Both the position numbers and the translations under genes were made by a program. Of a DNA stretch of 38,058 bases, positions 9,064-16,371 are shown piece after piece. Numbering within the stretch: the first letter of the stretch is position 1; every line of letters begins with the position of its first letter. Source of the stretch: an uncultured Bacteroidia bacterium (GTDB lineage Bacteria; Bacteroidota; Bacteroidia; Bacteroidales; Prolixibacteraceae); assembly GCA_903927965.1 (NCBI GenBank), contig CAIYPA010000128.1, forward strand, positions 1 to 38,058, written 5' to 3'. The notes below the pieces were generated by a model. It did no database searches, was not told the origin of the DNA, and saw nothing but the letters and a program-made list of their open reading frames with translations.

Positions 9064-10488
9064 ATGAAAAAAATTATTTTTTTGCTTTTATTTGCATTAC
9101 TGTTTTTGAAAGCCATTTCCCAGAAAGAATATATCTATACAAATATGGACAACGGTGTGGAGGTTAAGTTTCCTTCCAAACCTGAAATTACTTATAATGA
9201 AACTGACTTTGTTGTATCTCTCTTTAAAGAATACAATGCCCTATTGAGCCTTAAATCTGCGGGATTGGTTTATAAAGTATCCATAAATAAAGGATCGGGA
9301 AAAGTATATGTAAGTGCTGCCGAAAGTTTAGAGGGTTTTAAAAAAAATTTTCATCCAAACATCAGTAAGGAATATGTAATAGGAGGCAAAAAAATAACGG
9401 AATTTGATATGTCATCTGGTGGTGGATGTACGAGATACAAAATAATTGACATCAAAAAGGGTTATGTAGACCTTTCCGTTACAAGCCAAACGTGTGCGCA
9501 GGACAAAGATGTGTTGCCATTTTTCAATTCGCTTAAAATTGATGGCATTGAAATCAGGGATCCGAATACCGGCCCAAATCAATTCAAAAACTTTGCAATA
9601 GATTATGCCCCAAAAACAAAAACCGATACCGTCAGGCAGATTGTCTATGTCAATACGGGCGCGAAGCCTACCTATCAATATGAAAGATCATCGGATGTGG
9701 ACAAAAATATCCCCAAAAGTGTGAATAGTAACCCATTGCGATTTGCATTAATTATTGGAAATGAAGATTATAGTTCCCATCAGGTGGATATGACTTCTGA
9801 GATCAACGTCGATTTTGCGAGAAACGATGCCAGTGCTTTCAAGGAATATGCCATTCAAACTTTAGGTATTCCGGAGAAAAATGTGGTCTTTTTGTTGGAT
9901 GCCACGACTGGTGTGATGAACCAGGCATTTTCAAAAATGAACCTGATCATTAAAAACACACAAGGTAATGCCGATGTTTTTTTCTATTATGCCGGTCATG
10001 GTCTTCCGGATGAAGTGACCAAAGAAGCCTTTCTTATTCCGGTGGACGTAAGTGGGAAAAATGCCGGTGAAGGAATTAAGCTACAAAATACCTACTCTAA
10101 ACTTACTGAATACCCTTCCAAAAGAATAACCGTATTTATTGATGCCTGTTTTTCGGGAGGAGCGAGAAATCAAGGATTGTTAGCTGCCCGTGGAATAAAA
10201 ATCAGGGCCAAAGAGGATCCTTTAAACGGAAACCTCGTTGTCTTTACAGCAAGTTCAGGCGAACAATCATCTCTGGCGTTTAAAGAAAAGCAACATGGAA
10301 TTTTCACCTATTTTTTGCTGCAAAAATTACAGGAATCAAAAGGATCAGTAAGTTACAATGAATTGTCAAAGTATATCCACGACAATGTTTCATTACAATC
10401 AGTATTAATTAACGACAAAGAACAATCTCCGCAGGTCAATGTTAGCAATTCAATAGGCAGTGAGTGGGAAAAATTTGATTTGAAATGA
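9064..10488 (+). CDS. Exported caspase-fold cysteine protease, copy 2 (tandem paralogue)
   Basis: The frame is open from an ATG at 9046, directly abutting the TAA of copy 1. The ATG at 9064 is preferred because it gives the same signal peptide start as copy 1 (MKKIIFLLLFALLFLKAISQ), and a protein of 474 residues. Domain order is identical: signal peptide, N-terminal domain starting YIYTNMDNGVEVKFPSKPEI, linker ending YERSSDVDKNIPK, and the caspase-like domain. The dyad is intact: His312 in YYAGHG and Cys362 in DACFSGG. By eye only about 30 residues differ across the roughly 250-residue protease domain, whereas the N-terminal domain is much more diverged. That suggests a conserved proteolytic core with different sensing or targeting parts. 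Confidence 0.87.
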   Translation: MKKIIFLLLFALLFLKAISQKEYIYTNMDNGVEVKFPSKPEITYNETDFVVSLFKEYNALLSLKSAGLVYKVSINKGSGKVYVSAAESLEGFKKNFHPNISKEYVIGGKKITEFDMSSGGGCTRYKIIDIKKGYVDLSVTSQTCAQDKDVLPFFNSLKIDGIEIRDPNTGPNQFKNFAIDYAPKTKTDTVRQIVYVNTGAKPTYQYERSSDVDKNIPKSVNSNPLRFALIIGNEDYSSHQVDMTSEINVDFARNDASAFKEYAIQTLGIPEKNVVFLLDATTGVMNQAFSKMNLIIKNTQGNADVFFYYAGHGLPDEVTKEAFLIPVDVSGKNAGEGIKLQNTYSKLTEYPSKRITVFIDACFSGGARNQGLLAARGIKIRAKEDPLNGNLVVFTASSGEQSSLAFKEKQHGIFTYFLLQKLQESKGSVSYNELSKYIHDNVSLQSVLINDKEQSPQVNVSNSIGSEWEKFDLK

Positions 10489-10535
10489 TATAGATTTGAA
10501 TAAATTCAATAAGTAAAAAATTAATAATCAGCACT

Positions 10536-11009
10536 ATGAATCCGACAAGTTTAAACCAGATCGAAGATTTTTTGAAATCCGGCCCTTTCGTGTTGTTCGG
10601 GGTTTCAAGGGTCAAACAAAAATTTGGGAATACCATTTTGAAAGAACTGACGGCAAAAGGTTTCAGGGTTTTTCCCATGCACAAGGACCTTGAAGAAGTT
10701 GAAAACATCAAATGTTACAAACAATTGTCAGAATTGCCTGAAAAAGTGGGTGCTGCTATCGTTTGCACCAAACCTGAAAAAACTGCCGCAATTCTGACAG
10801 AACAGAAAGCTACAGGGATTAAAAATATCTGGCTGCAGCAAGGTTCTGCCAATATTGGAATCTACGAAAAGGCCAAAATGGATTTTGAAAACGTAATTTA
10901 CAACAAGTGCGTTTTAATGTTTGCCATTCAAACCGGGGTTCATAAATTTCATGCTGGAATTTTGACGTTCTTCGGAAGATTCCCGAAAAAAGTTCCCCAC
11001 ATTAAATAG
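10536..11009 (+). CDS. CoA-binding domain protein (CoA_binding_2, YccU-like)
   Basis: The 157-residue protein matches the small Rossmann-like CoA-binding family. It has a glycine-containing nucleotide loop near the start (FVLFGVSRVKQKFGNTILKE, 18-37), followed by RVFPMHKDLEEVENIKCYKQ and AAIVCTKPEKTAAIL. The section IKNIWLQQGSANIGIYEKA matches the family's conserved WxQxG region. Homologues bind CoA or related ligands in the cytoplasm, and their physiological role is mostly unknown. It stands 47 bases after the caspase pair on the same strand. That gap holds only an AT-rich short palindrome (TTGAATAAATTCAA, 10495-10508). Confidence 0.8.
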   Translation: MNPTSLNQIEDFLKSGPFVLFGVSRVKQKFGNTILKELTAKGFRVFPMHKDLEEVENIKCYKQLSELPEKVGAAIVCTKPEKTAAILTEQKATGIKNIWLQQGSANIGIYEKAKMDFENVIYNKCVLMFAIQTGVHKFHAGILTFFGRFPKKVPHIK

Positions 11010-11027
11010 TAGCTATTTAATTTATAC

Positions 11028-11055
11028 GAACAAGAGTTTTTGCCAAATCTTGTTC
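11028..11055. promoter_or_regulatory. Inverted repeat upstream of the Xre-type antitoxin remnant (possible autoregulatory operator)
   Basis: GAACAAGA (11028-11035) and TCTTGTTC (11048-11055) are perfect 8-base inverted arms separated by 12 bases, ending 16 bases before the antitoxin ATG at 11072. Xre-type antitoxins normally repress their own operon through such sites. A terminator for the preceding gene is an alternative, but no T-run follows the right arm. Confidence 0.45.
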
Positions 11056-11071
11056 ATCAGAAGAAAGATAT

Positions 11072-11503
11072 ATGGAATCATATAATTCAAAATATAAACG
11101 AGTTTTGGACTGTATTCCTATTAGAATAAGCGACAGTCAAATCCTTAACCTGCTTCAAACCAATGAAATCAACTGGAAATACATTGATACGATCAAGGAG
11201 ATGACAGACCTGAACGATGAAGTGATTTCCGTTTGGTTGAATATAAGTGTCAGATCATTTAGGTCATACAGGCAGTCGAATTCAAGATTGAAGGAAAACC
11301 TTAAAGAGCACGTCATTGTCCTTCTGTCATTGATTAAACATGGGATTCAGGTTTTTGGTACAAAGGATGGCTTTGATCAATGATTAACAACAGAAAATTT
11401 TTTCCTCGATGGCAAAACACCCGTAGCCTTTCTTAGTACAGTTACCGGGATAAGATTTATTGACGACAAGTTTACAGCAATGGAATATGGTGATAATGTA
11501 TAA
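11072..11503 (+). pseudogene. Xre/MbcA/ParS-family antitoxin interrupted by an in-frame TGA
   Basis: The frame from the ATG at 11072 stops at TGA 11381-11383 after 103 residues. It continues in exactly the same frame to TAA at 11501-11503. Joined, the 143-codon product has an N-terminal HTH-like part (ISDSQILNLLQTNEINWKYI, VWLNISVRSFRSYRQ) and then the DUF2384 toxin-binding domain (HVIVLLSLIKHGIQVFGTKD). After the stop it continues LTTENFFLDGKTPVAFLSTV, TGIRFIDDKFTAMEYGDNV. The TGA sits where the family has a conserved Trp (FxxWL), so a single TGG-to-TGA change explains it. The truncated protein keeps the DNA-binding part but loses most of the toxin-binding part. The partner toxin just downstream is also broken, so this is most likely a dead toxin-antitoxin locus. 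A sequencing error is the alternative. Confidence 0.8.
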
Positions 11504-11506
11504 ATT

Positions 11507-11619
11507 ATGGAAGTATTTCGGATTTCATAATCAATATGAGACATCCAGAATTTAATGATAAGGTCAGGCTTGTCAGAACTGAAAATTATTTCTGGGACAA
11601 TGGGCTTTTATTTAAGTGA
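11507..11619 (+). pseudogene. RES-domain toxin remnant (both ends kept, middle deleted)
   Basis: Three bases after the antitoxin's final stop, an ATG at 11507 opens MEVFRIS, the usual first residues of RES-domain toxins, and then hits TAA at 11528. From about 11527 another frame reads IINMRHPEFNDKVRLVRTE, NYFWDNGLLFK and stops at TGA 11617-11619, matching the usual RES C-terminus (INxxHPxxxxVKxxxxxxFxxDxRLL). Intact RES toxins are about 150 residues, so about 110 codons are missing between the two ends. Known RES toxins degrade or modify NAD+. This remnant cannot encode one. Confidence 0.65.
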
Positions 11620-11777
11620 GGAGATACTGGACTTTTACTATTTCTATATAAAGACCTTAATAACAATCGATTAATAATTTTAATACAACAATTAAAAATA
11701 TTGAAAAAAATATTTCCAAGATGGTATTTATTTCATATTTTATTTAGATATTTGTCTAATTATACAATCTTGCAACT
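11620..11777. other. AT-rich intergenic stretch before the sdpR-like gene
   Basis: No reading frame worth calling. It is strongly AT-rich with TATTTCC and TATTTATTTCATATTT tracts and probably contains the promoter of the ArsR-type gene at 11778. I could not find a full TTTG/TAnnTTTG pair at the usual spacing. Confidence 0.4.
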
Positions 11778-12035
11778 ATGAACACATTCTTCAAGGCATT
11801 AAACGATCCCACAAGACGTGAAATACTTGAGTTACTGAACAAAGGGGACCGGACAGCTGGTGAAATTGCCGATCAGTTCAGCATGTCAAAACCAAGTATC
11901 TCGCACCACCTTGATCTGCTAAAACAGGCCGGTCTCGTTATCTGTGTAAGGGAGGGACAATTTCAGAAATATTCGATCAATACGACTATTTTTGATGGAA
12001 TCGTAAAATGGATGATGCAATTCAACAACAAATAA
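11778..12035 (+). CDS. ArsR/SdpR-family winged-helix autorepressor
   Basis: The 85-residue protein is a compact ArsR-type winged helix: FFKALNDPTRREILELLNKG (4-23), then the recognition-helix region GEIADQFSMSKPSISHHLDL (28-47), and the wing AGLVICVREGQFQKYSIN. No metal-binding ELCVCDL-like motif is present, which fits the SdpR subgroup rather than metal sensors. In Bacillus subtilis, SdpR represses its own operon and is titrated by the membrane protein SdpI. Here the SdpI-like gene begins 9 bases after the stop, so the pair is almost certainly one operon with the same logic. Confidence 0.85.
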   Translation: MNTFFKALNDPTRREILELLNKGDRTAGEIADQFSMSKPSISHHLDLLKQAGLVICVREGQFQKYSINTTIFDGIVKWMMQFNNK

Positions 12036-12044
12036 TTGAAAAAA

Positions 12045-12689
12045 ATGAATACTAAATTGGTTATTAGGGAGATATCCCTGTTTTTGCTTACGGCAATCCC
12101 GGTAATTTATCTACTCCTCAACTGGAGCCTCCTGCCCGAAAGGATGCCGACCCATTTTGATTTTGATGGTGACCCCAATGGCTACGGTTCCAGACTGGTT
12201 TATGTTTTATTGCCAATTGGGATTTACTTCCTTATGATTATAGTGCCTTTCATCGATCCAAGAAAGAAAAACTACGAGCTTTTCAGTGACACTTATTTTA
12301 AACTAAGGGTTATTCTGTGCATTATGATTGGCGCAATAGATACAATGGTTATTTACAATACATTACACGGAATAGAAAAAATGGGCCTGTTGATGCCGCT
12401 TCTCGTTTATCTTCTGTTTACACTGCTTGGGAATTATATGGGAACGATCCGACCCAATTATTTTGTCGGCATCAAAGTGCCATGGACATTGAACAACGAC
12501 GCAGTTTGGGTGCAGACCCATAAATTTGCAGGAAAACTTTGGTTCTGGGGTGGGCTTACCGGTATCGCTTCCCTTTTTGTGATCCCGAAGCCAGAGATCT
12601 TGATGCTGATTATTATCGGTTTACTTGTGATTGTACCCATTGTTTATTCGTATTTTATTTATCAAAGGATTGCCACCCATGAGGAGTAA
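12045..12689 (+). CDS. SdpI-family membrane protein (DUF1648 + SdpI)
   Basis: The start is taken at the ATG at 12045; an in-frame TTG at 12036 abuts the previous stop and adds only three residues. The protein is about 214 residues with six predicted membrane segments. The first segment is followed by the DUF1648 signature LPERMPTHFDFDGDPNGYGS (30-49). The SdpI half has YMGTIRPNYFVGIKVPWTLN and WVQTHKFAGKLWFWGG, typical of the family. Bacillus SdpI gives immunity to the SDP cannibalism toxin and sequesters SdpR. No SdpC-like toxin is visible nearby, so here it may sense some other envelope stress or foreign toxin. Confidence 0.87.
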   Translation: MNTKLVIREISLFLLTAIPVIYLLLNWSLLPERMPTHFDFDGDPNGYGSRLVYVLLPIGIYFLMIIVPFIDPRKKNYELFSDTYFKLRVILCIMIGAIDTMVIYNTLHGIEKMGLLMPLLVYLLFTLLGNYMGTIRPNYFVGIKVPWTLNNDAVWVQTHKFAGKLWFWGGLTGIASLFVIPKPEILMLIIIGLLVIVPIVYSYFIYQRIATHEE

Positions 12690-12707
12690 TTCAACTATGG
12701 TTTCACA

Positions 12708-12726
12708 CCCAACCCCTCAAGGGGAG
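12708..12726. repeat. Short palindromic repeat of the CCCCT-CA-AGGGG type
   Basis: The sequence ACCCCTCAAGGGGA forms a short hairpin just after the SdpI-like gene. Its centre and arms resemble the CCCCCTGAAGGGGG palindrome at 26225-26240 and the longer one inside the LTA-synthase-like gene (35478-35499). It may double as a weak terminator, but the T-run after it is poor. Confidence 0.45.
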
Positions 12727-12828
12727 TCTTCCTTAAATTGATACTTAACAATATTGAAAACTTATGTACCAGATTTTTTCTTCGGTATAAAACGGATCAC
12801 TATCATCAAAATTTCATTCAAAAACCAT

Positions 12829-12912
12829 ATTTCAGTTTATTTCAATTTTATCCAAATATTTCAATTTATTTCAACATATTTCCAATTACTTCAATTTATT
12901 TCAAAAATCATC
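12829..12912 (+). repeat. 10-bp-phased TTTCAATTTA repeat upstream of the alpha/beta hydrolase
   Basis: From about 12831 to 12911 a TC or TCA recurs every 10 bases, in units such as TTTCAATTTA, TTTCAACATA and TTCCAATTAC. The array ends three bases before the hydrolase ATG at 12915. Phased AT tracts of this spacing usually bend DNA. Related units occur at 29063-29092, 30473-30512 and 33465-33490. Confidence 0.65.
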
Positions 12913-12914
12913 AA

Positions 12915-13850
12915 ATGAAAAAACTACTTCTTATTCATCTTTTGGTAATGTCCTTAATTATTACAAGTTACGGCCAGACCGAAAAAACTGTGATCCTAAA
13001 GACCTCAACCGGCGACATCGAAGGGACATTAATGGTTGCAACCCCAAATGCAAAGAACTGTGTGGCATTGCTTATTGCAGGATCAGGACCCACAGACCGT
13101 GACGGGAACAATCCTCAGATGAAAAACAACTCATTGAAAATGATCGCATTGGCCCTAAAAAAGGAAGGGATTGCTTCGCTAAGGTACGACAAAAGGGGAA
13201 TTGCAAAAAGTCAAGCTGCAGGGCTCAAAGAGGAGGTTCTCCGTTTTGACAATTACGTCAACGATGCGAAAGATTGGGTCACCTTCCTGAAAAAGGAGTA
13301 TAAATTCACAAATGTGGTTATCATCGGTCACAGTGAAGGATCATTGATTGGTATGATCGCTGCACAGGAAAAGAATGTGAACAAATACGTTTCGCTTGCA
13401 GGTGCAGGTCAGCCGGCCGACCGGATCATGAGGGAGCAAATGAAAAGCCAACCCCCTGCTATCTCCATTGCCACCAATTTAATCCTTGACGAACTGGCAG
13501 CGGGAAGGACTGTCGAGAATACACCTGGATCATTGAACGCCCTTTTCCGTAAATCTGTGCAGCCATATATCATTTCGTGGATCAAATACGACCCGCAAAA
13601 AGAGATTGCCAAACTGAAGATCCCAGTTTTGATCATACAGGGAACCACTGATATCCAGGTGAGTACAGACGATGCGAACCGACTGGCCAAAGCGCTCCCT
13701 GCCGCAAAATTGGTTATCATCACCGGGATGAACCATATCCTTAAAGAAGCCCCGCTCGACCGGCAAATGAATATCCTCACCTATACACAACCGGATTTGC
13801 CTCTTAAAAAGGAATTGATGGAGACCATTGTACCGTTCATAAAAAAATAG
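12915..13850 (+). CDS. Secreted alpha/beta hydrolase (esterase/peptidase-like)
   Basis: An upstream in-frame start exists at 12738, but that extension is encoded by the repeat array. The ATG at 12915 gives a proper signal peptide (MKKLLLIHLLVMSLIITSYG) and a 311-residue protein. The alpha/beta-hydrolase triad can be assigned: nucleophile elbow GHSEG with Ser140, Asp246 in IIQGTTDIQV, and His274 in GMNHILK. The oxyanion region LLIAGSGPTDRDGNN (52-66) is typical of the family of secreted esterase-like hydrolases common in Bacteroidota. The substrate is unknown; it probably acts in the periplasm. It stands alone on the plus strand with a hairpin downstream. Confidence 0.85.
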   Translation: MKKLLLIHLLVMSLIITSYGQTEKTVILKTSTGDIEGTLMVATPNAKNCVALLIAGSGPTDRDGNNPQMKNNSLKMIALALKKEGIASLRYDKRGIAKSQAAGLKEEVLRFDNYVNDAKDWVTFLKKEYKFTNVVIIGHSEGSLIGMIAAQEKNVNKYVSLAGAGQPADRIMREQMKSQPPAISIATNLILDELAAGRTVENTPGSLNALFRKSVQPYIISWIKYDPQKEIAKLKIPVLIIQGTTDIQVSTDDANRLAKALPAAKLVIITGMNHILKEAPLDRQMNILTYTQPDLPLKKELMETIVPFIKK

Positions 13851-13894
13851 ACATATAAGTTAAGGATCATAAAGTGCTTCAATCTCAATTATTT

Positions 13895-13924
13895 CAGGCT
13901 CAACATTGTGTGATGTTGGGCCTG
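13895..13924. terminator. Hairpin between convergent genes (likely bidirectional terminator)
   Basis: CAGGCTCAACAT (13895-13906), a 6-base loop, and ATGTTGGGCCTG (13913-13924) form a 12-bp stem with one G-T pair. It sits between the hydrolase (+, ends 13850) and the membrane protein gene (-, ends 14014). T-rich sequence follows only weakly on either side, so termination may need help from other sequence. Confidence 0.6.
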
Positions 13925-14013
13925 AGTTGTATAATCTCCATTATATATGGTAGTTGCAAAACCTATAAACTTCAATCAATCAGATTTATAAGGAAATTTA
14001 ACTCTCAAAAAAT

Positions 14014-14589
14014 CTAAAGTTCTTCCTGCCGTGCCTGGTCAGGTGCTTTTTCCAATTCGTCCAGATTATTATGCTTGGGTTTCTGTGCGTCGATAAACCT
14101 GACGACAAATTGGCTGTTAGTCATTAAAAGATAACCCAAAATCGTTTTGGCAATATAAAAAATAATCCAACCCGAATTCGAGCTTTCGCCAAACCGATTA
14201 TCCTGTTGCAAAAATACAAATGCCTGCCTGAAGAGTTGGGGCAAACCGTCAACGAATACAATTCCACCGATTACAATGATTGCAATGTTCAAAACTGTTA
14301 AATGTGGAACATTCATTTCAAATTTTTCTTCCTCGAACCCTTTGTCCAGATGCAGTTTATCAATCAACCAGGCGGTCTTAAAAACAAAAAGCCTAAGAAT
14401 CAATGTATAAATACCTATTGTTAACAGGAATAAAGTTACGACATATCCAATTGCAAAAAGGTTGTCATTTCTGTTAGACCCGAAATAGGTTAAAGCCGAA
14501 ATAAATTGCGGAATAATTGCCAGGAATCCAAGTCCCAACCAGATACCAAGTATTTTAATCATGATTGTCCAAAAGCTTCTTACTGTCAT
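14014..14589 (-). CDS. Hypothetical membrane protein, four predicted membrane segments
   Basis: I do not recognise the family. The 191-residue protein has hydrophobic segments at about 9-32 (IMIKILGIWLGLGFLAIIPQ), 45-68 (LFAIGYVVTLFLLTIGIYTL), 97-117 (VLNIAIIVIGGIVFV) and 143-160 (WIIFYIAKTILGYLLM). It ends with a charged, Glu/Asp/Gln-rich tail, probably cytoplasmic. No catalytic motif is seen. It lies 49 bases downstream of the ThuA-domain gene on the same strand, so the two are probably cotranscribed. Confidence 0.6.
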   Translation of the reverse strand: MTVRSFWTIMIKILGIWLGLGFLAIIPQFISALTYFGSNRNDNLFAIGYVVTLFLLTIGIYTLILRLFVFKTAWLIDKLHLDKGFEEEKFEMNVPHLTVLNIAIIVIGGIVFVDGLPQLFRQAFVFLQQDNRFGESSNSGWIIFYIAKTILGYLLMTNSQFVVRFIDAQKPKHNNLDELEKAPDQARQEEL

Positions 14590-14638
14590 AGTCCTGTCAT
14601 TTATAAATTGGGTTTTATTACTTTTAAAAAGGTAAGAA

Positions 14639-15487
14639 TCAGTTTCTTATTTTCCTTCCCCCTTTTTGATACCATCTTAATGTATTAATGATCAATTCAT
14701 TCTGAGTTTTATTCTTGAAGGTAAAGGACAATTCCTTATTTGTCCCACCCTCATAATCAATGTCATTGTGCCCCATGTTGATGTAGAGCATCCGATATTT
14801 CCGGTTGGTCCAGACAACCGGAAAATCCCCTTTATGCCAGATCTCCCATTGTTTGGGTCCGGTTCCAACGGGGAAACTTGAAGGGTCGATCGATAGCAGC
14901 ACCTCAATATCGGGATTCGCACGCAAATCGTTTTTCCAGCTATACCATTCGTTTGGCGCGGCAGTGAACCTTTCCGGTAGTGTCCTGGTGACCGGATGGT
15001 TTTTATCCTCAACAAGCAAAATTGCAGAGGTTGGCCGCCAGGAATTCCCTTTGTATTCACCCGATCCCAGGAACTCGTTGTGGTACCAGTCCCAATTTTG
15101 GGGAAAATCAGATGGTGTAAGGGCGAAAGCCGCAAAATGAAATCCGATCCAGGCTCCCCCATTTTTCATATATTGCTCAAATGCAATGCGTTGTTCCGGT
15201 TTATCTGGTCGGGTATCGAGGAACATCACAACATTAAATTTGGCCAGAAAATTAGGATTCATGTTGTCCCAGTTGTTCGTGGAATCGTAGGTAAACTCAT
15301 TTTTGGCAGCAAGTTCGGTAAACCATTTGTTGGCTTCATGCACAAAGCTTACATGGGCCTTGTCGTTTTTGCCGGTATAAAAAGCAATGACCTTGAATTT
15401 TGGGTGATGAATTTGGGCTATCAAGTAATAACAAAGGAAAGCCAACAACAAATGTGATACCTTGAAATTAGTAAATCTGATCATCAC
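14639..15487 (-). CDS. ThuA-domain (trehalose-utilisation-like) protein
   Basis: The 282-residue protein begins with a hydrophobic segment (about 10-25) that may be a signal peptide or anchor. The ThuA fold follows: FKVIAFYTGKNDKAHVSFVH (31-50), then NVVMFLDTRPDKPEQRIAFE, MKNGGAWIGFHFAAFALTPS, and near the C-terminus FPVVWTNRKYRMLYINMGHN. This family has a class I glutamine-amidotransferase-like fold and is often found in sugar-utilisation loci, including as a domain of secreted proteins in Bacteroidota. The exact reaction is unknown. Two Met codons start the frame; the first (15487) is used. Confidence 0.85.
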   Translation of the reverse strand: MMIRFTNFKVSHLLLAFLCYYLIAQIHHPKFKVIAFYTGKNDKAHVSFVHEANKWFTELAAKNEFTYDSTNNWDNMNPNFLAKFNVVMFLDTRPDKPEQRIAFEQYMKNGGAWIGFHFAAFALTPSDFPQNWDWYHNEFLGSGEYKGNSWRPTSAILLVEDKNHPVTRTLPERFTAAPNEWYSWKNDLRANPDIEVLLSIDPSSFPVGTGPKQWEIWHKGDFPVVWTNRKYRMLYINMGHNDIDYEGGTNKELSFTFKNKTQNELIINTLRWYQKGGRKIRN

Positions 15488-15539
15488 AGAGAGAATTTAT
15501 AAATAATTTAATATAATTTCCGACCATTAATTTTTCTGC

Positions 15540-15610
15540 GCTTTTCCGCGTAATCTTCGGGAGATTCTTTCTTATTTTTCCCGCAGATCTCGCTGATTTT
15601 CGCAGAGGTT
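15540..15610. repeat. Dispersed Bacteroidota-type intergenic repeat segment
   Basis: The stretch reads TTCCCGCAGATCTCGCTGAT followed by TTTCGCAGAGG. I recognise this phrase as common non-coding repeat text in many Bacteroidota genomes. It lies between the ABC permease stop (15634) and the ThuA gene start (15487), and no gene is visible in it. Confidence 0.45.
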
Positions 15611-15633
15611 CGAGCCATTCCGGTTAGAAACAT

Positions 15634-16371
15634 TCATTCAGTTTCCCTTAATGTGAAGGAAGCCAGAAAAAGAAGCCCAAAAATATAGCCAATCAAAATC
15701 ACAAAATCAGCTAAAGTATTGACCACCTGATAATCAACATGCATAATTTCTTTAAGGATATTGATCGCGTAATGAATTGGCAGGCAATCGCCAATCAGTT
15801 CTGCCCAAAGAGGAAGTTTGTCAGAATCAATGATCAGTCCGGTCAAAAAAACGGATGGAAAAATAATCAAAGGGATAAATGGCAAAACATGCGCCTCGTG
15901 TTTGGCAAAGGTGGAAATGAATATTCCCAGCATGACTGAAACAACCGAAAGCAACCAGATTACAATAAACATGAACAAAATGGTTCCAAAGGAATAATTC
16001 AAATGAAAAAGCCATATCGATTCAGAAAAAGCAATCAACGACTGGAAAGTTGCCAGTCCAAAATAGCCAAGCGTATAACCACCTATGATTGAGGTCTTTG
16101 AATATCCGGCAATCATCATCCGCTCCAAAGTGCCCCTTGTGCGCTCCTGGACCAGCAGGATGGCACATAAAATGAAACTCAGAAAATGGACAATAAAGGC
16201 ACAGATTGGCATCGCGATGCTGACCACAGGTACGAAGTGGGGCAATGTATCGATCAGCAGTTTAAGAAAATAGATGATCAGCACCGGCGCAATGAAATAA
16301 AGCATCAGGAACCGACGGTCACCTTTTAATTGGATCAGGACACGTTGGGCAATGATAACGGTATGATTCAT
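15634..16371 (-). CDS. ABC-2 type transporter permease
   Basis: The 245-residue protein has six predicted membrane segments and ABC-2 permease features. It starts MNHTVIIAQRVLIQLKGDRR, and carries VQERTRGTLERMMIAGYS (about 70-90), the conserved cytosolic loop of the family, followed by LPFIPLIIFPSVFLTGLIID. Its ATG overlaps the ATPase stop (ATGA, 16368-16371), so translation is coupled. With the ATPase it forms an exporter of drug, lipid or polysaccharide type; the substrate is not readable from sequence. Confidence 0.9.
   Translation of the reverse strand: MNHTVIIAQRVLIQLKGDRRFLMLYFIAPVLIIYFLKLLIDTLPHFVPVVSIAMPICAFIVHFLSFILCAILLVQERTRGTLERMMIAGYSKTSIIGGYTLGYFGLATFQSLIAFSESIWLFHLNYSFGTILFMFIVIWLLSVVSVMLGIFISTFAKHEAHVLPFIPLIIFPSVFLTGLIIDSDKLPLWAELIGDCLPIHYAINILKEIMHVDYQVVNTLADFVILIGYIFGLLFLASFTLRETE

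Noticed and set aside
11381-11383. TGA in the antitoxin as recoded tryptophan or selenocysteine
   Set aside because: TGA acts as a normal stop in many genes here (for example the GntR and ABC genes), Trp is coded TGG, and the partner toxin is visibly broken, so a pseudogene is simpler.
12738-12914. N-terminal extension of the alpha/beta hydrolase
   Set aside because: The 59 extra residues are encoded by the phased TTTCAATTTA repeat, and a good signal peptide starts at 12915.
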